Source: Phymorhynchus buccinoides (Eukaryota; Mollusca; Gastropoda; Neogastropoda; Raphitomidae). Taken from it: DNA of 64,000 bases. The notes under the pieces were generated by a model that was not told the DNA's origin, did no database searches, and saw only the letters and a program-made list of their open reading frames with translations. A program made the position numbers and the translations under genes. Shown piece after piece: positions 23,017 through 33,179 of the stretch (positions within the stretch are counted from its first letter, which is position 1; each line of letters opens with the position of its first letter). The stretch is from positions 43,988,059 through 44,052,058 of the forward strand of contig CM065697.1 of the NCBI GenBank assembly GCA_017654935.2, written 5' to 3'.

Positions 23017-23021
<5 letters not shown>

Positions 23022-23080
<59 letters not shown>

Positions 23081-23084
23081 ATGC
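23022..23084 (+). repeat. GT microsatellite
   Basis: About 30 GT units, then a purine/pyrimidine alternating stretch. Confidence 0.95.
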
Positions 23085-23423
23085 ATGCGCGCATGTGTGT
23101 ATCCAGGGATTTTTTTGTTTTCTTTGGGCTAGTGAAAATGTTTTCGGGCGAGTAATTTTTTTAAAGTTTGACCATCCCTGTAAGCTGACTGAAGGGGCGG
23201 AGCTACTCCACGGCTTTGTATTGACTCAATGAATTCACAAGCGTGAATCAGGAATGCAGTTTCGCTACTTTTCAACCAATTTTTCTCATCGAAAAGTTAC
23301 ACTTCGGAAGCAACATTTTGCTTTGCTCGGATTCCGGATAGTTTTAGTATTGTGTTAGTGCTGTTTTCTATACGGAAAGAACGATACCTTGAGATTGAAA
23401 GCACTCCCCCCCCCCCCCCCCCC

Positions 23424-23700
23424 GGTGGAGATACCAGGGGGGCTCTTGTATAAATAGTTCCACTTTCTGGAAGTTCTGTGCTTGTAACCTCCTCTAATCT
23501 ATCACTCTCTTTGACTCTGCCTTATCCCTTTACTTACTGTCATCTACTATCTTTCTGCCTTACCGGTCCATTCTCCTGCCTTTTTTTTTTTTCAAGAAAC
23601 ACTTTCAAGAAGATTTCCTCCAGCCAAGTCGGACTTGTTGGGCCTAACTATTTCTTAGGTGCATGATGACGTATCTGCGCTCATAATTGACAGGAAACTG
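23424..23700 (+). repeat. GAA-tailed repeat, type B end (copy 3)
   Basis: Shared body, then the type B end (ggcctaactatttctta, tcataattgacaggaaactg). Preceded by a C homopolymer. Confidence 0.88.
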
Positions 23701-23847
23701 AGCAATCGAATAAAACTGAAAGTCGAAAACATGAGGGAGGTAGCTAAACTACACTCTCACCCACATTCACCCCTATAAAGGAAGCCAATTCGTTAATAAA
23801 TGGGGAAAAGCCTCAATCGTCTTCTTTCCGTCAATTAATTAACACCT

Positions 23848-24115
23848 TTAACCCTTTCACTGCCAATGTACACACCACAATGGTTTAACACCCGTATCAC
23901 TAAAAGGCATCAAATCAGGGCCTGTTATCCGAAGACACTATTTTTTTTTTTATTTTTTTTTTTGGGACACTATTTTCTTAATTTTGGGAGGTAAGATTAG
24001 GCCTAATGTTACACACGTCACAGGAATTTCCAACATCGCACATAATTGTTTTTTTCTACCCAGTTAAGTTTAATGGGCTTTTTGTCTAGAAAACGGCTGG
24101 CGGTGAAAGGGCTAA
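23848..24115. mobile_element. piggyBac-like MITE, CCCTTTCACCGCC family (copy 5, inverted)
   Basis: TTAA at the left, ctaa at the right. The interior is the reverse complement of copy 1. Confidence 0.8.
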
Positions 24116-24514
24116 AGAATGAAGAAAGAGTGACTATAGTATTGGTATATCACCCGTTTTAACACAACTTCATGTTCAGCAGAGGGGGGACACTGGCTAA
24201 CAGAACAGCCAGGAGGAATGAAAGGGGTGGAGCTCCACGAGGCTTCATTGAATTCAAGACCATATCCGGATGTGCGTGAAGAAACAAGGGGCTTGGGCTT
24301 AACATTTGCCTACCATTGAATCAATCAAGGTGGATGACACCAAAGGATTCTTACAGTCAAAATCTACAGCTACGTTACCCACACTCCACACCACAGCACA
24401 CAGTCATAGTCCAACGTCATCATCAGAAAACGAACACATGAAACGATGAGGTATTCGATAGTTGTGAAACCCAAAAACATTAGCACACTGCGGGACTGTA
24501 ACGCTGACAATGTC

Positions 24515-25320
24515 GAATAATAAAAAAACACCTTGCAGTCGGCAGACGCTGCGGGTAAATGTACACTGCTCAGTTTATTACCGTAATTTTCGGACTATAC
24601 GGCCCCACCTGATTATAAGGTGCACCCCCCAAATCTTACACAAAATTCAGATTCTGTTATATTTTCGTACTCTTTTAGTAGTCATATTATAAGGCGCAGG
24701 GGTCTCAGTCTAGGAAAAGTATCGCCTTATAGTCTGAAAAATACGGTAGTTGATTCAACCATGCGTGCTGCGCATGCTCACACACTCTTGCATACAGTCA
24801 CACACATACATGCATGCGGGTAAAACTTCTACAAACTCGCACAAAGCGGATCAATCTCTACCTCTCAAAATCACTGTTACAGTTGGTCATGTTTTTTTAT
24901 AATAAAAAACCCACTCTTGCCTACACACACACATGCTCAGTTTATTGGTTGATTTAACCATATGTGCGCATGCTCATATATTCTTGCATACATACACACA
25001 CATGCATGCAGGTAAAACTTCTACAAACTCGCACAAAGCGGATCAATGTCTACCTCTCAAAATCACTTTTTCAGTTGGTCATGTTTTTGATAATAAAAAA
25101 CACCTGCAGTTGGCAGACATTGTTGCAGGCAAATGTGCACTGCTCAGTTTATTAGTTGATCATCTATACAACCATGTGTGCGTGTGCTCACGTACTCTTG
25201 CTTTCGCACACGCACACACACACACATGCATGCAAGTAAAACTTCTACAAACTTGCACAAAGCAGATCAATGTCTACCTCTCATAATCAGTTTTTCAGTT
25301 GGTCATGTTTTGGAGTGCAC
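24515..25320 (+). repeat. Tandem array of about 200-bp units
   Basis: Three to four units share ataataaaaaacac, tgctcagtttatt, gcatgcgggtaaaacttcta and caaagcggatcaat. The first unit has a TIR element inserted (24581-24746); the others do not. Confidence 0.88.
24581..24746. mobile_element. TIR element, family CCGTATTTTTCGGAC (copy 4, short), TA duplication proven
   Basis: Flanks read cagtttatTA and TAgttgat. The sister array unit near 25141 reads cagtttatTAgttgat without the insert, so TA was duplicated on insertion. Confidence 0.9.
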
Positions 25321-25469
25321 GGACATGAGCATACACACACTGACCCTGAGAGAGAGACCACTTAAAACACTCTTGACCAGCCTGACACAATGGGACCAGC
25401 TTGCACCATGTATTCACTGAGGTGTCAGTTCAAAAGTTCAACATTTTGCAACACGGCCATTAACTATAT

Positions 25470-25886
25470 GTGACCCAGCACCACAAAAAGGACATTAAGT
25501 CATTGGGTTAGTTTCTCACAACAGGCTTGCAAAGTCAAACATCTAATTTTTTGTCAATTTTGAGTTATGGGTATTTTCGAGTTCTCTGACCTCTTATCTT
25601 TCATATTTATAAAGGACACTCTTTAATATAGTATCTGAATGGTTTTATAAGTGCTTTAAAAATGAGTAGGCCAATGCATTTTTTTCAGCTTTTCTTTAGA
25701 CTGTGTTTTCTCTAAATGGCCGACACTCACCCTACAAACTTTTAATGCTCATAACTCTGGAACGGAAAAAGATACAAGAATGGTTCTTGTATCAGTAGAA
25801 AGAGAATTGTCTGAAGTTTCCAAAGGTATAATTCTCTCAGAATGGTCAGTTTGACACTTAATGTCCCTTTCGTGGCGCGGAGACAC
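25470..25886. mobile_element. TIR element, family GTGACCCAGCACCAC (copy 1), 4-bp duplication ATAT
   Basis: Ends are gtgacccagcaccacaaaaa and a decayed ctttcgtggcgcggagacac. ATAT lies on both sides. It is the reverse complement of the copy at 37542. Confidence 0.82.
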
Positions 25887-26546
25887 ATATACATTCCAGC
25901 CTGTGATTTTTGGAGGAAAAGAACAAACAGAACAAGAATTCATATACAATGTCGATCGATCAAAGACAAAAGTGGTACAGTCTTCTACTGAAAAACGCTT
26001 CAACGATTCTTCCGACAAACTGTCCCACGCTCCATTTCATCCACCGCTTTTGTACCGCTATGAGTCAACTTACAATCGGCAACTTAACACGTGTGCTTTT
26101 TAAAAAATTCAAACCTCAATTTACTTCCTCCAATTACAAACAAAAATTCATCAGAGGTTGTAGTTTGCATAACAGGATGTTGCTTAGGAGGAATTACGGT
26201 TCACACAAATCCGGTTGCAAAATGAAGCGCATGATATGTTCACTAAGCGCCATAACAGTTCCGTTTACAAACAAACGCACGCATATACCATGGTTAGTCG
26301 AATCACAACCGCTGCAAGAGAAATCCCCCCTGATACTTTTATATGAAAATTGTTAAAAAAAATAAAGAAAAAAGAATTAGAACTCATTTGCAACCACATT
26401 AAAAGAGAGGAAAAACAATCTATTGCTTTCAAAGGAAAAGACATTCTTAACATTCAGAGGTAATTATGTCAAAGGACAGTATTATGTTCTACCAAGTTCA
26501 GAACACTTTAACACTAAGCACTAGTGGAATGCAAGAGATTTACAAC

Positions 26547-27351
26547 CAGACCTGTTTACCCTTATAATGAAAAACCCGGAATTTGCCACCAAATAAACCG
26601 GAATTTGAGAACAAAAACCGGAATTCACATGATCTGTACACGACTCGCGATAAAGCAGTTTCTTCTTCTTCTCCTTTCCGCGAACATCGGCGTCGATTTT
26701 CAACATTGTGATGATTTCTTGGCTCAATTTTGCAAGAAAAGTTTTATTAGTAAATTCAGTCACTAATTCTTAGTAAATTTTAGTATAAAACAAGCTGGAA
26801 AAAGCAAAATACCTGGAAATGTTCACGATCGGACAGAGAAAAATCACTCAGCCGGCGGATGCGAAGTTGCAACTCGGCGCCATCGTGATCAATTTTCACT
26901 TCATTTTCCGTAGAAAACTTCAAAATTCTCACATCATCGTATTTTCCAGTGATAATATAATCTAAATTGACTCATTTCAAGCCCTAATTACAATCTCTAC
27001 CATTAAAAAACTGCCTGGAAAGCTCTTCGAATCGACAGTAAAAGTCTGACCGCCATTTGCTCAGTCCCGAAATAGATCGACCAAAATAAAAACATTATTT
27101 CACCCCTTTAACCAATGAAAATGCAGCATTTAATGCATGTGACGTCAAGCACAACCCTTTTTCTGATGACGTAGCGTGTTAGGTACACGTTTCGGTCAAC
27201 CCTTGCGTCTTTTATTACGAACGGAAACAAATAATAGACGGTTTTTCGAAATCCGGAATTTTCAGCGTTCACCCGGAATTTACTATTTTACCCGGAATTT
27301 TAGCAAATTTCCGGAATAATTCTGGCTAAACCGGAATGGTAAACAGGTGTG
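26547..27351. mobile_element. TIR element, family CAGACCTGTTTACC (copy 3), 6-bp duplication TACAAC
   Basis: Ends are CAGACCTGTTTACCC and GGTAAACAGGTGTG. TACAAC flanks both sides. Repeated ccggaattt motifs lie inside both ends. The interior is unrelated to copies 1 and 2. Confidence 0.88.
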
Positions 27352-27539
27352 TACAACCTAAGTTATCGTTTCTGCTCATTCTAAATAAATAGTTGATGGT
27401 TAAAGAAAGACACATTATTTTCTATTTATTATGTTTTCTTTAATATTAAAAGTGTTTGCTGTTTAGCCAATCAAAGGTTTCTTATGCTTAGGCATCAGTT
27501 CAGTTTCTTTGAATTTATATTATGTAATAATTTTACTCA

Positions 27540-27665
27540 GAAGGATCTCCTCCTAAATCGGAATGTGTCGGCTGTACGCAGCGGGGAGACCAGTGAAAAC
27601 TGAAAACCGGACACGTATGTACCTTACCCATTATGGCCATATGTCCTGGGAACACAGAAGAACAA
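27540..27665 (+). repeat. GAA-tailed repeat, type A end only (copy 4)
   Basis: gtcggctgtacgcagcgggg and gaccagtgaaaactgaaaac to cacagaagaacaag. A 5'-truncated copy, as expected of a retroposed repeat. Confidence 0.85.
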
Positions 27666-27879
27666 GAATAACTCAGAAGGATGGTTGATCAAAAGACAAT
27701 AGTCACACACATATTCAATTAACAATGTTAACAAAACCCTAATCTTAAATTTAGCAGAGATTTAAGAATTATTCACATCTATGAAAATCATACTCTCTTT
27801 CTAGTTTCCAGATTGCATCTACTAATATCATACACTCTGCCTAGTAACATCAGAGCACTGTCCACACACGATCTCATGT

Positions 27880-28145
27880 CAAGTTTGCCTGTATGTATGT
27901 AAGCTAGTCAGTCGATTCCGACTATGACTACCAGATAGTCATAGTATCTATCTATATGACCCAGCTGGCTGGGTCATTGAAGATTAGGGTTTTCTCTATT
28001 TCCTTTGCTCTCTCTCTCTTTATTTTCTTTTATGTTACTATTTTTATTTTATTCTTTTGTTTCTCTGACTTCGGACCTCGACCGAAATAGTGCCATGAAA
28101 ATCAAATTGTTGATTGTGGGCACTTAACCGGAATAATAATAATAG
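27880..28145 (+). mobile_element. LINE-like 3' end
   Basis: gacctcgaccgaaatagtgc and gttgattgtgggcac followed by (AAT)n match the 3' end at 2290-2372. Confidence 0.65.
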
Positions 28146-28344
28146 AGGGAGCAGATGCTATTCTGGCTGGGCTAGGAATTGTTCGGAAATAATTAAGGAG
28201 AGTAATCTTATGGTGTATGGGAGTGATATTGCCTAATTCAATCGGTCAAACAGGGGAAGTTACTCTACCATCAGGTAGATCCCCAGCCCTCGCCTCGTGT
28301 GCTTGAGTAGACATACAGCACGTAGAACAAAGTGCGTCATTCTA

Positions 28345-28575
28345 AACTTGACGTCATTTATATTTTTACGTCACAATTTCCAAGTTCTATCAGTTTGTGG
28401 CCACTGTCCACCCATCATTTTTCTAAAAAATGTTTGCAAGTCGCTGACTCGCATCCAGCGGTTTCAAGCTTCGAAGCCATGGTTGCTATGGTTTTTCTGC
28501 CTGGGTCAGGGCAAACAACTCGTAATTTTCACGAAGTGTTCTCCCTTCGTTTTTTCTGAAAATCGTCTACTTGTT
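28345..28575 (+). repeat. Dispersed repeat, partner at 51045-51270 inverted
   Basis: ttctatcagtttgtggccac and agccatggttgctatgg are complementary to 51100-51240 with some divergence. Confidence 0.8.
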
Positions 28576-29107
28576 TATAGTGGAGATGTCAAGTTTACGG
28601 AAGGAGAAATTACAGAACACAACAACATACAGTATTTACACGGCGCTGAATCTTAATAAAAATCAAATCAAAGTGCACACACATGTTAGCATTCATAACG
28701 CATTAAAAAAAAAATCTATTGCTCAAGAACACATACAATTCATATTACCATACAGACATTATAGCGGCCACCAGTTAGTGGGAGAGGTAGTGTACCCGTC
28801 TTTGTAGGCAACGTACATGTTCATTTCTTCATAAAAGACATGAGAAGGGAAAAAAAGCAAACATGTTGAGTTCAAATAATTATGGAAAAGTTTCATCAAA
28901 CCAAGCGTACGCATCCAATGCAGTAAACGAACATCTCGCATGATACAAAACCTCTAAAGCAAGCACGCAGTTATGTTGCTAACCCTTAAAACAACAAGGA
29001 ATAACTTGGGACTCTCGTGGAGTTGAATGAGTTAACGACCTGAATTAGCGTGGGAACATCGCCCGAGAGAGGTGAGGTTGTGTTGTTGGAGACAATTCCT
29101 GCTCGAA

Positions 29108-29690
29108 GCTTCACCGAGTTGTCCGCAAATCCCACACAGCTTGATGGGGGGCAAGGCCAAGAAAGGTTGAGGTACCTTAGACATTGTGAGGAACCTTTCG
29201 TTTCTTGACACAGACACACATACACACACACAGAGCTTGATGGAGAAAGGCCAAGAAAGGTTGAGGTACCTTAGACATTATGAAGAACCTTTTCTTTCTT
29301 GACACACACACACACACACACAGCTTGATGGGGGGAAAGGCCAAGAAAGGTTGAGGTACCTTAGACATTATGAAGAACCTTTTCTTTCTTGACACACACA
29401 CACACACACAGCTTGATGGGGAGAAAGGCCAAGAAAGGTTGAGGTACCTTAGACATTATGAGAAACCTTGTCTTTCTTCACACACACACACACAGCTTGA
29501 TGGGGGGAAAGGCCAAGAAAGGTTGAGGTACCTTAGACATTATGAGGAACCTTGTCTTTCTTCACACACACACACACACAGTGACACACACACAGTGACA
29601 CACACACACACACAGCTTGATGGGGGGAAGGCCAAGAAAGGTTGAGGTACCTTAGACATTGTGAGGAACCTTTCGTTTCTCGACACGCAC
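29108..29690 (+). repeat. Tandem array of about 85-bp units with CA runs
   Basis: Seven units of agcttgatggggggaaaggc, aagaaaggttgaggtacct and tagacattatgaggaacc joined by (CA)n. No coding sense. Confidence 0.93.
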
Positions 29691-29699
29691 ACACATCAT

Positions 29700-30966
29700 C
29701 CAACAACAACTTGATGTCCCAATTACCAAGGAATTCCAAATAAAGACAGAGAACAGACAGACAGCACAAGAGAAGGGCAGAAGGAGAGAGGACACACACA
29801 TAGAGAGACAGACAGAGGAATAAAGAGAGACAGGGAACTACATTCAATCCCAATCCTAATATTCAGGGTGCTGAAGAAAGATTTCAAAAGGGGTGGGGGA
29901 AAATGGCCTTTTTTCAGGAGTTTAAAGAATGCTCAATTGAATCAACATCAACCAAACATAATCAAAATTTTGCAAACTGCACAGACGCAGGGGCAGCAAA
30001 TAACCTATGCATATAACTACATCATAATAGGACATTTGCCACGTGAGGATGACCTTGACGAGTTGAATTTAGAGAGCTGAATTAGAAAGGTCAGCGTAAC
30101 TCGGGCAGAACGGGTGCAGGCAAATTAGTAGTCTAGTATAGAGAACGAACACTCGTGGCAAATGCCCTATCCATTTCGTTTCCACCACACATGAAACATT
30201 CAACTTCACACTGACACACCAAGAAATGTCGATTAAACATCACCACAAGAAAACGACACGCATAAACAGCTGAGTATTGAGTGAGTTTTTTTGGGGGGTT
30301 TATGGGGGTGGGGGTGTCGACATGTGTGTACCAAAAATTAAAAACGTCTGTACACTATGTACAGTGAGAAGCAGTGGGTACTGTAGTATGCTACACACAT
30401 CAACAAAAGTTAGTCACCACCAGTTTCATTTCACTTTCTTTTCTATACTAGGGCACGTTTTAAACATTCAGGCGAAAAACAAAACAATGCAGGATAAAAA
30501 GTTTCCGATATTTTGACATTTATAGTCTTCCTCGGGGTTTATGGACTGAATGACCAGAGACACAGGTAGCATGTTCATGTACAGCAATAAAACAACAGAG
30601 ATTAAAATTCTTTCTTTTTCTTCTGGGCATGTTTGAGTAATGTCTTTTTTCAGTTCTGTTGTATTTCTGTGTTTGATGTTGCACCTGACATGAATTTCTC
30701 TTTTGGAGATAATAAAGCATACTACAACTTGATGTTGAAGCGATGTTAACTTTTGTGGAAAGGAGAGTTCATCTTGGCACGAAAAAGATTCACAGATCAT
30801 GAGTAGATGTAGTAGTAGTGTAGTTTTCACACGCTGTTGGGATGATCCCTGGAGTCTTTTAGCCAGGGTACGTCAACAAACAATATGCATTTCTATTTTC
30901 CTCTCTCGGGCATCCCGAGCAACGAAATAAAGAGACATCTTGCCTAATCATGGACTTTTTAACTTC
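29700..30966. other. Intergenic, nothing recognised
   Basis: No gene or repeat family supported, apart from a short ccctggagtcttttagccag block at 30850 that recurs at 36538. Confidence 0.4.
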
Positions 30967-31283
30967 TTCTTCTTCTTCGGTCGCTCAGACAGTTTCCTGC
31001 CAATTATGAGCGCAGATGCGTCATGCTGCCGTTATGCACCTAACTAAGAAATAGTTGGGCCCAGCAAGATCGACTTCGGCTGGAGGAGATCTTTTTGAAA
31101 GTGTTTCATGAAAAAAGGCAGGAGAATGGACCGGTTAGGCAGAAAGATAGCAGATGACAGTAAGCAAAGGGAAAAGGCAGAGTCAAAGAGAGTGACAGAT
31201 GAGAGCAAGTTACAAGCACATAATTTCCAGAAGGTGGGGGAACTATTATACAAAAAGGCCCCCGGTATCCCCACAGGGGGGGG
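30967..31283 (-). repeat. GAA-tailed repeat, type B end (copy 5)
   Basis: Begins with (CTT)n, then the type B end and the shared body. Confidence 0.88.
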
Positions 31284-31511
31284 TGGGGGGGGTCACAGAC
31301 AGACATTTCCACAAAATGTAACGCCCCTTCCACATGCCCTTTAGTACAGACAACAGAGCAAATTCAAGAGGTGGTCCTTAAGCTTTGTTGATGTTTGTAG
31401 AACGCACAGCCCGTGGCTGGAAGCATTGACAAACCTGAGAGAAGAAATGCGTTACTGTGGACAGCTGCAGCCCCCCACATACGCGGTCACATCAACACCC
31501 GTTGGTATTTA

Positions 31512-31615
31512 CCGTAATTCACGGACTACAGAGACTCTGTGGAATTCGGGCTGCTCCCACTTGGAGAGTGCTTCACCGCCAGCGCAGCGTCACCCTTATT
31601 TCGGGGGGAGTGAGG
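31512..31615 (-). mobile_element. SINE tail fragment (copy 3)
   Basis: gagactctgtggaattcggg and ctgctcccacttggagagtg match the SINE tail. A left end of the CCGTAATT family directly precedes it. Confidence 0.7.
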
Positions 31616-31704
31616 GGGGGGGGGGGGGGTTGTTTTTCCTTTAACTGAAGTGAGACTTCTGTGAAATCTTTTAGAATCCAGGGAGAGATATTCAACCTGG
31701 GCCT

Positions 31705-31842
31705 GTATTCACATTGAAATAGTATGAGACTTATCATGATATCTTAGAATTCCTTCTGCTGAAGTGCTATTAAATCCTACTACTTCAGAAGGACTTCTAA
31801 GATATCATGATGATAAGTCTCATACTATCTCAATGTGAATAC
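31705..31842. repeat. Palindrome, about 60-bp arms
   Basis: gtattcacattgaaatagta and cttatcatgatatcttagaa at the left are mirrored at the right; pairing continues weakly outward to 31696 and 31850. The loop is about 16 bases. Confidence 0.93.
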
Positions 31843-32556
31843 GTGCCCTGGTTATGAATCATGCAGTCTGACAGGAGGGAAAATGGCGAACATCACCCTG
31901 AGTGTGAAGATTCCCCCTGTGAGCGAACAACCAAAACACACATAATCAGTTATATTCCTCCAATAAGATTCTGATCAGGATGCATAATTGGCATCCTCAA
32001 ATACCCCACCCCACCCCCAGACAAGAATTTGATGCATGATCATTATGTTCATTTAAATCATTAAACAAATGTGCAATTGATATTTTCAATAAAACCAAAA
32101 CAAACATGGCACATTTTTAAAAAAATGCTGTACAAGATTTTGATGTTCAATTGTCATCTTCAGCTAAACCACAACATACACGTCGCATGCATTCATATTT
32201 TCCAAAGGATTTTGATGAGTGATCAATGATACATCTTCCATTAAAACCACACAATACAATTGTCACATTATGTTCGCATGAATGAATGAATGAATGAATG
32301 AAGCAACAAATGGACAACCCGTTGACAGCAGTTGTTTTGACCAAGCACAGCAGTTTTGTTGTTGTGATTCTACGAAGATTGTACATACTCCGAGCATGAT
32401 CTGTAGCTGTAGACAGACACAGCCGGCCCCACATGAAAAGGACTGAAAGAGGAGCAATGCACCTGGAATCGTCAGGAAGGAAGGAAACAGTGCCTGAGAG
32501 AAAGGTACCGGTAAAACGAATTGTGAAACTTGTCAAACAACGCATCCCTGAAATGA

Positions 32557-32624
<68 letters not shown>

Positions 32625-33043
32625 ATGTGTGTGTGGTACGCATGCGTGTGTGTGTGTGTGTGTGTGTGAAGGAAGGTGAGAGAGAGAGAGAGTGTGTGTG
32701 TGTGTGTGTGTGCGTGTGCGTGTGCGTGTGCGTGTGCGTGCGCGCGCTCATGCTTGTGTGTGTGTGAGTATGCATGTGTGTTTGTGCGTGCGTGCGTGCA
32801 TGCATGTGAGCATGTGTGTGTGGGAGTGGGGTTGGCGGCTCACACAACTCTATGCAGGCAGAATTGTTAAGATAGGGGGGGGGGGGGGGGGGGGGGGGGG
32901 GGTATCTACTACACTACCCGTGGAGAGGAAACAAGCAAGCAGGGAATGCCGACTCATCCACGAGTAAACCGCGAGTGTGAGACGAGGGTTAGGGCGATAG
33001 GGAGGGGGTGTCATAAGGGGAGGGCAGGGGTGATCTGGAGGGG
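31843..33043. other. 3' flank or UTR of LNX with GT microsatellites
   Basis: Alternating (GT)n and GA runs lie at 32559-32830 and a G homopolymer at 32874-32902. No clear polyadenylation signal for LNX was found on the - strand. Confidence 0.5.
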
Positions 33044-33179
33044 TCATACGATGGTCCCCGGCCAGGACACGACAGTCAGCATGACAGCGCCGTCCACTTT
33101 CTTCAGAATGTCCACTGCAGTGCTGTTGGTCACCTTCTCCAGGCCGTGCTCGTTGACACTGACCACTATGTCTCCACAC
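33044..33179 (-). CDS. LNX: LNX exon l, PDZ4 second half and stop
   Basis: A 136-nt terminal coding exon encodes CGDIVVSVNEHGLEKVTNST, then AVDILKKVDGAVMLTVVSWP and GTIV with a TGA stop at 33044-33046. Ten more copies of most of this exon with its acceptor follow at 33180-34570, none with the stop. Confidence 0.93.

Larger units (their letters stand above)
22402..23180. mobile_element. Candidate hAT-like element, CAGGGCTGGCCAAA ends
   Basis: CAGGGCTGGCCAAAACT at the left and gtttgaccatccctg at the right are imperfect complements. Only taag is repeated at the flanks, shorter than the 8 bp expected of hAT. It contains the element at 22511 and a long (GT)n. Confidence 0.5.

Noticed and set aside
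25861..26356. Open frames of 80-148 codons
   Set aside because: No recognisable domain, no splice context, and partly within a TIR element end.
27417..27430. - strand AATAAA as LNX polyadenylation signal
   Set aside because: It lies 5.6 kb beyond the stop, with many repeats between; nothing links it to LNX.
29108..29690. Regularly spaced repeats resembling a CRISPR array
   Set aside because: The spacers are CA microsatellite rather than unique, and the genome is eukaryotic.
32533..32847. Cys/Val- and His/Thr-rich frames
   Set aside because: They translate (GT)n/(CA)n. The same applies to 50076-50369.
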